Shown in pieces: positions 6,171-12,303 of a DNA stretch of 12,303 bases. This DNA comes from Epsilonproteobacteria bacterium UBA6211. Its GTDB lineage: Bacteria > Campylobacterota > Campylobacteria > Campylobacterales > Arcobacteraceae. The stretch is from positions 1 through 12,303 of the forward strand of contig DISL01000001.1 of NCBI GenBank assembly GCA_002421845.1, in the 5' to 3' direction. A program made the translations under genes and the position numbers. The number at the start of each line of letters is the position of its first letter. Within the stretch, counting starts at the first letter, position 1. The notes under the pieces were generated by a model, which was not told the origin of the DNA, searched no databases, and worked only from the letters and a program-made list of their open reading frames with translations.

Positions 6171-7084
6171 AAACAATATTTCTATATTTATCTTTATCAT
6201 TATGGTTATTTGCATTTGAAGCCAATATCATAAAGCCTGTATCAACTCCAGATGATTTGAATATTCGCAAAGTATATCTAGGAAAAGACTTATTCCGTGA
6301 TTCAAAGTTGTCAAAAGACGGTACTATATCTTGTGCAAGTTGCCATCCGGGTGATACTTACGGTACGGATAATCTAAAAAGGTCAAAAGGTGTACGTGGA
6401 CAAACAGGAACTATAAATACACCTACCACATACCATAGTAGATATTTTTTTGCTCAGTTTCATGACGGTAGGGCAAAAGACCTAAAAGAACAAGCACTAG
6501 GACCTATTACAAATCCAATAGAGATGGATAATACAATAGAAAATGTACTCAAATATGTCAAAAGTAATAATCACTATATAGTTCAGTTTAGTATTCTATA
6601 TCCAGACGGTATCACTATAGATAATATTGTTGATGCTATTTCAGAGTTTGAAAAAGCACTTGTAAGCCCATCTAGATTTGATAAGTATCTAAAAACAGGT
6701 GATAAAAGTGTGATGAGAGATGTGGAATTAGAAGGGTTTGAACTTTTCAAAAATTACGGTTGTATTGCATGTCACAACGGTATTTCACTTGGCGGCAATT
6801 TATTCCAAAAACTTGGAGTTTTTAAGCCTTATGAAGGTACGAGTTTAGGTAGATTTAATGTTACGGGAAAAGACGAAGATAAATATTATTATAGAGTTCC
6901 GACATTAAGAAATATTTTATGGACACACCCTTATTTACATGATGGTTCAATAGATAAACCTTATGATATTATAGAGTTTATGGGAGAATATCAAAGCGGT
7001 CTTGAGATACCAAAAGAAGATATTAAAAAAATAGAGCAGTTTTTCCACTCTTTGACTGGAGATTTACCAGATGTTATTAAATAA
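6167..7084 (+). CDS. Di-haem cytochrome c peroxidase / MauG family protein, exported
   Basis: A signal peptide (about 1-17) is followed by two c-type haem motifs, CASCH (56-60) and CIACH (199-203), in the two-domain layout of bacterial di-haem peroxidases. Family landmarks are LGKDLFRD (38-45), NTPT (84-87), HDGRA (99-103), GPI.NP.EM (112-120), RVPTLRN (243-249), HDGS (258-261) and FMGEYQ (271-276); Met272 is the probable axial ligand of the electron-transfer haem. Two classical positions differ. The tryptophan usually found before DGR between the haems is His99. The usual distal histidine region after the first haem reads SKGVRGQTG, with no histidine, as in MauG-like members. The peroxidatic haem may thus be permanently open. 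At 305 residues it is slightly short. It overlaps the rhodanese gene by 4 and the next gene by 14 bases. Peroxide or another substrate is undecided. Confidence 0.88.
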   Translation: MKTIFLYLSLSLWLFAFEANIIKPVSTPDDLNIRKVYLGKDLFRDSKLSKDGTISCASCHPGDTYGTDNLKRSKGVRGQTGTINTPTTYHSRYFFAQFHDGRAKDLKEQALGPITNPIEMDNTIENVLKYVKSNNHYIVQFSILYPDGITIDNIVDAISEFEKALVSPSRFDKYLKTGDKSVMRDVELEGFELFKNYGCIACHNGISLGGNLFQKLGVFKPYEGTSLGRFNVTGKDEDKYYYRVPTLRNILWTHPYLHDGSIDKPYDIIEFMGEYQSGLEIPKEDIKKIEQFFHSLTGDLPDVIK

Positions 7085-7631
7085 AAAAATCCTGATTAGC
7101 ATAATATTTTTATTGTCTATCATAATTGTAGGCTTTAACCAAATAGATAGTTTTTTAGAGAAAAAGAAGTTAGAAAATGAAGCATATTACTCTTTGGGTC
7201 AACTTGTAATATATAATCAAAAAATAGATTCTTATTTTGACGGTAAAATAAAAATAGAGAATTATGATTTGATAGAAAAAGAGTTTTTTGAGGCTAGTAT
7301 TTTAGTAGGTAAGTTACAAAAATCACCTTTAGATAAAGATTTATATGCAAAACAGATTCAAGAGTTTGAACGATTATATACTAAAAAAGATATGTATAAA
7401 GCATTGTCATCACAAATAGTTATGTCTTTAATGATTTTGAAGAATATAGCTTTGGAGTCAAAAGATAGTGCAAAACTAGAGGTTTTTTATAAATTTTTGG
7501 AGTATGGAGTAGAACAAAAAAAAGATTTTGATTCAATAACTCTTTCTATAGATTCTTTACAAGAAAATGATGTATTTAAAAAGCACTCTTTATTGATTAT
7601 AGAAAATTTAAAACAATTACAAACAAATTAA
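7071..7631 (+). CDS. Unrecognised membrane-anchored periplasmic protein
   Basis: I do not recognise a family. The 186-residue product has one strong hydrophobic helix (about 6-24, uncleaved-anchor type, lysines before it), so the rest most likely faces the periplasm. The remainder is lysine- and glutamate-rich and almost wholly helical, with heptad-like leucine/isoleucine spacing at 28-60 and 85-130, and it has no cysteine. It could be a small four-helix or coiled-coil sensor-like domain, but no downstream signalling domain is present. Its start lies 14 bases inside the peroxidase gene; a GGAG (7059-7062) lies 8 bases upstream. The overlap and codon use point to a real gene in the DUF4405-rhodanese-peroxidase operon, perhaps a scaffold for those partners. 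It is last in the operon. Confidence 0.7.
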   Translation: MLLNKKILISIIFLLSIIIVGFNQIDSFLEKKKLENEAYYSLGQLVIYNQKIDSYFDGKIKIENYDLIEKEFFEASILVGKLQKSPLDKDLYAKQIQEFERLYTKKDMYKALSSQIVMSLMILKNIALESKDSAKLEVFYKFLEYGVEQKKDFDSITLSIDSLQENDVFKKHSLLIIENLKQLQTN

Positions 7632-7641
7632 TGTAAAGTAT

Positions 7642-7671
7642 CTTGACAGATTTAGTCAAGTTTGATATAAT
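7642..7671 (+). promoter_or_regulatory. Consensus promoter for metY with embedded inverted repeat
   Basis: TTGACA (7643-7648) and TATAAT (7666-7671) are exact consensus hexamers 17 bases apart, an unusually perfect promoter for an epsilonproteobacterium. The -35 box lies within an inverted repeat, CTTGAC (7642-7647) with GTCAAG (7655-7660), which could be an operator or, in the RNA of the upstream operon, a weak terminator followed by TTT. The predicted start near 7678 gives a leader of about 78 bases. Confidence 0.75.
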
Positions 7672-7700
7672 TCCATAATCAAAGCTAACTTTATAATGCA

Positions 7701-7728
7701 TTAACATTTGATATGATAAACTTATAAT
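7701..7728 (+). promoter_or_regulatory. Possible second metY promoter
   Basis: TTAACA (7701-7706), 16 bases, then TATAAT (7723-7728), about 28 bases before the metY ATG. A further TATAAT occurs at 7692-7697. In such AT-rich sequence these may be chance matches. No riboswitch-like fold is evident in this leader. Confidence 0.35.
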
Positions 7729-7755
7729 AGATAGTATTCATTACAAGGAATTTTT

Positions 7756-9021
7756 ATGGAACAACAAACTTTGGCGATACACGCCGGATATGATAAAACA
7801 TTTGGATACGGAAGTATGAGCGTACCGATAGAACAAACTACTGCTTATGCCTTTAGGGACGCAGACCATGCTGCAAATTTATTTAGTTTAAAAGAGCTAG
7901 GACCTATATATTCAAGACTTACAAATCCTACTTTGGATGTGTTGGAAAAAAGATATGCGGCTTTAGAAAAAGGTGCAAGTGCTATAGCTGTAGCTTCAGG
8001 GCAGTCGGCTATATTTTATGCCATAGCAAATCTTGCAGAAGCAGGTGATAATGTAATCATTTCAAACAAACTTTACGGTGGTTCAGTTACGTTACTTGCT
8101 CATACTATGAAGAGATTTGGGCTAAGCGTAAAAGTGTTTGATTGCGAAAGTGCCGATAATCTGGAAAGCTTAATAGATGATAAAACAAAAGCTATATTTT
8201 TTGAATCATTATCAAATCCTCAAATAGCCATAAGTGATGTGGAAAAAATAGTTGCAATAGCAAAAAAACACGGTGTTGTGACAGTGTGTGACAATACGGT
8301 GGCAACTGCTTATTTATTCAATCCTATTTCATGGGGTGTTGATATAGTAGTTCACTCTGCGTCAAAATATACGGACGGTCAAGGTAGAGCAATAGGCGGT
8401 ATAGTAGTTGAACGTGAAGGGTTAAACGAGTTTTTTGCATCAAATCCTAGATATACACATTTTAGTTTACCTGATGAGAGTTACCACGGGCTTGTATATA
8501 CAAGTTTACCGTTGCCGTGCTTTTGTTTGAGAATCAGATTTGCATTACTTAGAGATATAGGTGCTTGTATGAGTCCTTTTAATGCTTGGCTTTTGATAAA
8601 CGGTCTTGAAACATTGAGTTTAAGAGTAGAGAGACACTCTAAAAATGCTTTGGAAGTGGCTAAATTCTTAGAATCATGCCCAAATGTAAAAGGGGTAAAT
8701 TATCCATCCCTTGAATCACACAAAGGGTACGAAAAAGCTAAAAAGTATTTCAAAGATGGTCAAGCAAGTGGATTGTTGTCTTTTGATGTGGGAAGTTTTG
8801 AAGAGGCAAAATCTATAATAAACAGTGTAAAACTATTTAGTGTTGTGGTAAATATAGGGGATAGTAAATCTTTGATTACACACCCTGCAAGTACGACCCA
8901 TTCTCAAATTCCGCAAGATGAACTGATAAAATCAGGGATAAATCCTGCAACTATAAGATTAAGTATCGGTTTGGAAGACCCGAAAGATTTGATAGAAGAT
9001 TTGAAAAAAGCATTTAAGTGA
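7756..9021 (+). CDS. metY: O-acetylhomoserine sulfhydrylase (PLP-dependent)
   Basis: This 421-residue enzyme joins O-acetylhomoserine and sulfide to give homocysteine, the direct route to methionine. It is a Cys/Met metabolism PLP enzyme. The N-terminal TLAIHAGY (5-12), YSRLTNPT (52-59), ASGQSAI (80-86) and the Schiff-base lysine in SASKYTDG (Lys204) are all present. The long insertion with SLPDESYHGL and the length over 400 residues fit OAH sulfhydrylase better than cystathionine gamma-synthase (about 380). A late ITHPASTTHSQ motif binds the substrate carboxylate. AAGGAA (7745-7750) is 5 bases before the ATG. It has its own promoter and is followed 70 bases later by cysK across repeat copy C. 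Termination is doubly secured by TGA-TAG-TAA in frame (9019-9027). Confidence 0.92.
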   Translation: MEQQTLAIHAGYDKTFGYGSMSVPIEQTTAYAFRDADHAANLFSLKELGPIYSRLTNPTLDVLEKRYAALEKGASAIAVASGQSAIFYAIANLAEAGDNVIISNKLYGGSVTLLAHTMKRFGLSVKVFDCESADNLESLIDDKTKAIFFESLSNPQIAISDVEKIVAIAKKHGVVTVCDNTVATAYLFNPISWGVDIVVHSASKYTDGQGRAIGGIVVEREGLNEFFASNPRYTHFSLPDESYHGLVYTSLPLPCFCLRIRFALLRDIGACMSPFNAWLLINGLETLSLRVERHSKNALEVAKFLESCPNVKGVNYPSLESHKGYEKAKKYFKDGQASGLLSFDVGSFEEAKSIINSVKLFSVVVNIGDSKSLITHPASTTHSQIPQDELIKSGINPATIRLSIGLEDPKDLIEDLKKAFK

Positions 9022-9072
9022 TAGTAATTAGTGAGTAGAGTTTTCACGACTTACGACTCACGACTTACGCTT
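9015..9072. repeat. Dispersed heptad-arm palindromic element, copy C
   Basis: The shorter left arm has TAGTAAT (9022-9028) and TAGTGAG (9029-9035), with a degenerate unit before them. A short loop around 9036-9042 follows. The right arm is TTCACGA (9043-9049), CTTACGA (9050-9056), CTCACGA (9057-9063) and CTTACGC (9064-9070). The right arm matches that of copy A up to a shared ACGCTTC tail (9067-9073 here, 1001-1007 in A). It starts within the last codons of metY, supplies tandem stop codons, and ends just upstream of the cysK ribosome site. Confidence 0.75.
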
Positions 9073-9091
9073 CTTAGCACAAAGGAACAAA

Positions 9092-10006
9092 ATGAAATAT
9101 GCAAAAAACGTAATAGAACTTATCGGTAATACCCCTTTAGTACAGATAAAATTAGCAAGTGATAATGCCCTTGTTTTGGGTAAATGTGAATTTATGAATC
9201 CTACTCACTCAGTAAAAGATAGAATAGGTTACAATATGATAAACGTGGCATTACAAAACGGCACTATAAACAAAGATAGCGTTATCATAGAGCCTACGAG
9301 TGGAAATACAGGGATAGGACTTGCTAGTGTATGTGCTAGTATGGGGATAAAACTGATACTTACAATGCCGAGTTCTATGAGTATGGAAAGAAGACAGCTT
9401 TTGGGTGCTTTAGGAGCGACTATAGAGCTAACTCCTGCAGAACTCGGTATGAGTGGTGCAGTATCAAGGGCAGAAGAATTGTCTAAAGAGATTGATAATT
9501 CAGTAATTTTACAACAGTTTCAAAATCCTGCAAATCCTGCTATTCATGAGACGACTACCGCAAAAGAGATATTAAGAGATACAGACGGTAAGGTAGATAT
9601 TTTTGTAGCAGCGGTAGGGACAGGCGGTACGCTAAGCGGTGTTGGAAAAATACTAAAAGAGCATAACCCAAATATAAAAATCATAGCGGTAGAACCTGCT
9701 AGTTCACCCGTACTTAGCGGTGGTAAACCTGGAGCTCACAAAATACAAGGTATAGGGGCTGGATTCGTGCCTAAGATTTTAAACCAAGATATTATCGATG
9801 AGGTAATAACAGTTGAAAACGAAGATGCCTTTGAAACATCAAGACAACTAGCAAAAACAGAGGGGCTTTTGGTAGGTATTTCAGCAGGTGCAAACGTCTA
9901 TGCAAGTAACCTAATAGCTACAAGAGATGAAAACAAAGGCAAAACAATAGTCACTATACTATGTGATACCGGCGAGAGATATTTAAGTAGCGGTTTATAT
10001 GATTAA
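9092..10006 (+). CDS. cysK: Cysteine synthase (O-acetylserine sulfhydrylase)
   Basis: This 304-residue PLP enzyme makes cysteine from O-acetylserine and sulfide. The Schiff-base lysine is Lys42 in THSVKDRIG. The substrate loop TSGNTG (69-74), phosphate-binding GTGGT (176-180) and the HKIQGIGAGF stretch (216-225) are intact, the last two typical of CysK rather than of threonine-type relatives. It is near the usual length, about 300-310. AAAGGA (9081-9086) lies 5 bases before the ATG. It sits 70 bases after metY and probably shares its promoter unless copy C terminates; the pair feeds sulfide into both sulfur amino acids. Its stop overlaps that of the convergent HD-GYP gene by 4 bases. CysM is the alternative name, but the HKIQGIGAGF motif favours CysK. 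Confidence 0.92.
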   Translation: MKYAKNVIELIGNTPLVQIKLASDNALVLGKCEFMNPTHSVKDRIGYNMINVALQNGTINKDSVIIEPTSGNTGIGLASVCASMGIKLILTMPSSMSMERRQLLGALGATIELTPAELGMSGAVSRAEELSKEIDNSVILQQFQNPANPAIHETTTAKEILRDTDGKVDIFVAAVGTGGTLSGVGKILKEHNPNIKIIAVEPASSPVLSGGKPGAHKIQGIGAGFVPKILNQDIIDEVITVENEDAFETSRQLAKTEGLLVGISAGANVYASNLIATRDENKGKTIVTILCDTGERYLSSGLYD

Positions 10007-11403
10007 TCTTTAAACTCAACCATAATACGGCGAATATCTTCTTTACATTCCAGTACGATATTTACTATTGTAGGGTCAAAGTGTAGTCCGCTTTGACCTT
10101 TGATATAATCCATAACTTCATCAAAAGGCCAAGCGTCTTTATAGCATCTTTTTGAACTAAGAGCATCCAAAACATCACATACGGCAACTATACGACCGTA
10201 TATATGTATATCTTCACCACTTTTTCCGTTTGGATAACCTGTGCCGTCATATTTTTCATGGTGTTCAAGAGCTATAACAGAAGAGGCTTTGAGTATTTTT
10301 CGCTCCGAATATCTAAGCATTTCATACCCTATTTGAGCATGAAACTGCACTCTTTTATACTCTTCAGGTGTAAGTTTGCCGTTTTTTAGTAGTAGTTCGT
10401 CTGCTATAGCAATTTTGCCTATATCGTGTAGTTGACTTGAGATATACATAAGTTCAGCTTCATCATCGCTAAACCCTAACTTATAAGCTATTAGTTTTGA
10501 AAATTCACCAACACGTTTTACATGATTTGCAGTCTCTTTGCTTCTATGTTCGGCTATCATACCTATGGATGTCAAAGTTTCTTTGAGTGTCTCTTCTATC
10601 TCAAGATTTAATTCTTTGAGTTCTATATTTTTTATCTCTAACTCTTGATTTTTATTGTGTATAAGGTCAATTAGTTGATTAACTTCATCTACTGTTTTTA
10701 TAAGCTCTTTAGTTTCAAAATGGGTACTATCTATTTTGGTATAATTTAATACGGAATGTTCAAATTTATCTATCAATGATTCAAGAGGTTTTACTATGTG
10801 CTCATTTATAGTTTTGATTGATTTAAGTAGCGTGAATATGATGAAAAATATCAAAAACAACAGTATAGCAATGATATAAGTGATAGATAGACTTTTATAT
10901 TGACTTAAGTCTATATCTATTTCAACCACACCCAACACTGAACCTTCTTGAACATTGTGACACTCCAAACATTTAAGGGTGTTTTTGTTTGATGCAATGT
11001 AAGGTATATAAGCGTGTAAAGAGGCTTCATTTTGTTGCTCATGTAAATTAAAAAAAGGTTTTTTTGTTTCAAATACATATTTAGAGTTATTATCTATTTC
11101 CTTTTCAAGGGATGATGTTCCAAATTGTTTGTTCACTTCGTCTGATCTTATTATATTGATATTATTTACGTTGTAAGTAGATTTGATTTCATTTAAAAAG
11201 TAGTCTCTATTTTCCATAACACCACTTTTCATATGTGCAGTAAGTCCGGCTTTAATAATTTCAGCCATAGCTATAGCTTTGTCTTTTGCATTTTCAATAG
11301 ATATTTGTCTAAAACCTAAAGTTATTGCAACTATAACTATAAAAGATAACAATGCAAAGATAACGCCTAAACGCTTTGTTATAATAGATTTCATACTTGG
11401 CAT
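10003..11403 (-). CDS. HD-GYP cyclic-di-GMP phosphodiesterase with periplasmic haem-c sensor domain
   Basis: The 466-residue protein has TM1 (about 12-31), a periplasmic domain (32-173), TM2 (174-193), a linker with a coiled coil (about 246-278) and a C-terminal HD-GYP domain. The catalytic set is intact: HDIGK with His326-Asp327, then HHEKYDGTGYP (381-391) containing the GYP triad, so it should cleave c-di-GMP. The periplasmic domain carries CLECH (145-149) near its end, a CxxCH site for covalent haem c, placed like the single haem of DUF3365/Tll0287-like sensor domains. It probably senses redox state or a gas. I chose the ATG at 11401-11403, with AAAGGA 5 bases upstream. An in-frame ATG 17 codons earlier lacks a good ribosome site and would precede the membrane helix with a polar stretch. 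Target process (motility or biofilm) is inferred. Confidence 0.88.
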   Translation of the reverse strand: MPSMKSIITKRLGVIFALLSFIVIVAITLGFRQISIENAKDKAIAMAEIIKAGLTAHMKSGVMENRDYFLNEIKSTYNVNNINIIRSDEVNKQFGTSSLEKEIDNNSKYVFETKKPFFNLHEQQNEASLHAYIPYIASNKNTLKCLECHNVQEGSVLGVVEIDIDLSQYKSLSITYIIAILLFLIFFIIFTLLKSIKTINEHIVKPLESLIDKFEHSVLNYTKIDSTHFETKELIKTVDEVNQLIDLIHNKNQELEIKNIELKELNLEIEETLKETLTSIGMIAEHRSKETANHVKRVGEFSKLIAYKLGFSDDEAELMYISSQLHDIGKIAIADELLLKNGKLTPEEYKRVQFHAQIGYEMLRYSERKILKASSVIALEHHEKYDGTGYPNGKSGEDIHIYGRIVAVCDVLDALSSKRCYKDAWPFDEVMDYIKGQSGLHFDPTIVNIVLECKEDIRRIMVEFKD

Positions 11404-11425
11404 AATATTCCTTTTGTATGAAGAA

Positions 11426-11455
11426 ATTGTATCAAATATATAATTAAAATACAAT
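11426..11455 (-). promoter_or_regulatory. AT-rich inverted repeat and possible HD-GYP promoter
   Basis: ATTGTAT (11426-11432) and ATACAAT (11449-11455) are perfect inverted 7-mers with a 16-base AT-rich spacer. Read on the - strand, TTGTAT and TACAAT are 17 bases apart, a passable -35/-10 pair about 22 bases before the gene. It could be an operator coinciding with the promoter. The 122-base gap 11404-11525 shows nothing else I can name. Confidence 0.4.
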
Positions 11456-11525
11456 CTTTAATATAAGGTTATCGTATAATTTTTTTTGAAAGTATAAAAA
11501 AGTAATATTATTGATAGTTATAGAT

Positions 11526-12197
11526 TCAATTAAATAAGACCGTGGATTCCAAACTATCTTTTAGTAATTTAAGAAAGTCATTTCTTTCTATCTCTTTTGC
11601 CCCTAAACTTTTTAAATGGTCGTTTGGTACTTGGCAATCTATAAGCTTGAAGTTTTGATTTTTTAGTTTTTGTACAAGATGATATAAGGCAACTTTGGAA
11701 GCATCTGTTTTTAGGCTAAACATACTCTCTCCGCAAAATATATCTCCTATGACTACACCATATCCACCTCCTACAAGTTCACCGTCACAATAGCTTTCAA
11801 AAGAGTGGGCATAGCCTTGAAGATGCAATTCATAATAAGCTTCTATTATCTCTTTTTGTATCCATGTATGGTTTGTATAATTTCTTTTTACTTTGGCACA
11901 GTGTTTAACAACAGATTCAAAATCGGCATCAAATTTGATTTCATAAATCTGTTTTTTAATAGTTTTAGATAAGCTTTTGGATACTTTGAAATCATCTAGG
12001 AACATTACCATTCTTGGATTCGGTGACCACCAAAGTATCGGGTCATCTGCATTGTACCATGGAAATATACCTTTTCTATAAGCAGTTAATAGTCTTGGAA
12101 TTGATAAATCACCACCATATGCTAATAATCCTTCGTCGTTAGCGAGTCTTGGATTTGGAAAAGAATAGCTGTATTTACTAAGGGGTTTTATAAACAT
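11526..12197 (-). CDS. aat: Leucyl/phenylalanyl-tRNA-protein transferase
   Basis: This cytoplasmic 223-residue enzyme adds leucine or phenylalanine from aminoacyl-tRNA to the N-terminus of proteins starting with Arg or Lys, marking them for ClpS-ClpAP degradation. Family motifs are complete: SFPNPRLANDEGLLAYGGDL (12-31), GIFPWY (43-48), WWSPNPR (56-62), TWI (111-113), HSFE (131-134), GGGYGV (143-148), GESMFS (156-161) and SLGA (197-200). The length is close to E. coli Aat (234). The start ATG (12195-12197) lacks a clear Shine-Dalgarno; the sequence before it is AT-rich. It begins 30 bases after tRNA-Asn on the same strand, so the two may be co-transcribed. No clpS or clpA is in the window. 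Confidence 0.94.
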   Translation of the reverse strand: MFIKPLSKYSYSFPNPRLANDEGLLAYGGDLSIPRLLTAYRKGIFPWYNADDPILWWSPNPRMVMFLDDFKVSKSLSKTIKKQIYEIKFDADFESVVKHCAKVKRNYTNHTWIQKEIIEAYYELHLQGYAHSFESYCDGELVGGGYGVVIGDIFCGESMFSLKTDASKVALYHLVQKLKNQNFKLIDCQVPNDHLKSLGAKEIERNDFLKLLKDSLESTVLFN

Positions 12198-12227
12198 TGT
12201 TGCATTTTTTATGAGATTTTGAAATTG

Positions 12228-12302
<75 letters not shown>

Positions 12303-12303
12303 A

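Noticed and set aside
6167..6181. Identical first 15 bases of the rhodanese and peroxidase genes (5718-5732 and 6167-6181)
   Set aside because: Both encode MKTIF of a signal peptide in AT-rich DNA; the identity stops there and looks like chance or convergent use, not duplication.
7672..7755. Riboswitch ahead of metY
   Set aside because: The leader is only about 80 bases, very AT-rich, and shows no SAM- or other riboswitch core.
11456..11525. Terminator between aat and the HD-GYP gene
   Set aside because: There are A- and T-runs but no stable GC-containing stem on the - strand.

Overview
The window looks like a chromosomal segment of a Campylobacterota (epsilonproteobacterial) organism, probably a Sulfurimonas-like sulfur bacterium. 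This placement is an inference. It rests on the AT-rich sequence with AT-ending codons, tight ATGA-overlapped operons, a Campylobacter-type ArsP-like permease, periplasmic c-type haem proteins, and proteins that resemble epsilonproteobacterial homologues. Nothing suggests a phage, plasmid or insertion sequence. The longest stretch without a gene is 150 bases.

Left edge (1-870): the 3' part of rmuC, followed by a hairpin over its stop codon.

Centre left (886-5077): an arsenic resistance cluster, all on the + strand. It opens with a textbook ArsR operator (ATCAA-N6-TTGAT) laid over the -35 box of a promoter. The genes are arsR, arsB (arsenite efflux), a TauE/SafE-type permease, a thioredoxin-type arsC, an ArsP-like permease and a tiny CxxC thioredoxin-fold protein.

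Centre (5116-7631): a tightly coupled four-gene module with overlaps of 4, 4 and 14 bases. It encodes a DUF4405-type membrane protein (candidate cytochrome b), an exported rhodanese, an exported di-haem peroxidase of the CCP/MauG family and an unrecognised membrane-anchored protein. It follows the ars genes in the same direction with only 38 bases between, so the two may form one redox-plus-arsenic transcription unit.

Centre right (7632-10006): a consensus sigma-70-type promoter, then metY and cysK, which incorporate sulfide into homocysteine and cysteine. With the rhodanese and the TauE/SafE permease they give the region a sulfur theme.

Right (10003-12302, all - strand): tRNA-Asn, aat (N-end-rule aminoacyl transferase) and a two-TM HD-GYP c-di-GMP phosphodiesterase with a haem-c motif in its periplasmic sensor.

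The least expected signal is not a gene. Three intergenic regions (about 931-1004, 3771-3849 and 9015-9072) carry copies of one dispersed element. Its two arms are runs of degenerate 7-base units (TAGTRAG/TCGTRAG on one side, CTYACGA on the other) that can fold on each other around a short loop. Two copies share a 32/35-base core in opposite orientation. One copy starts just downstream of the arsR -10 box, one supplies the stop codon of arsC, and one begins at the end of metY.
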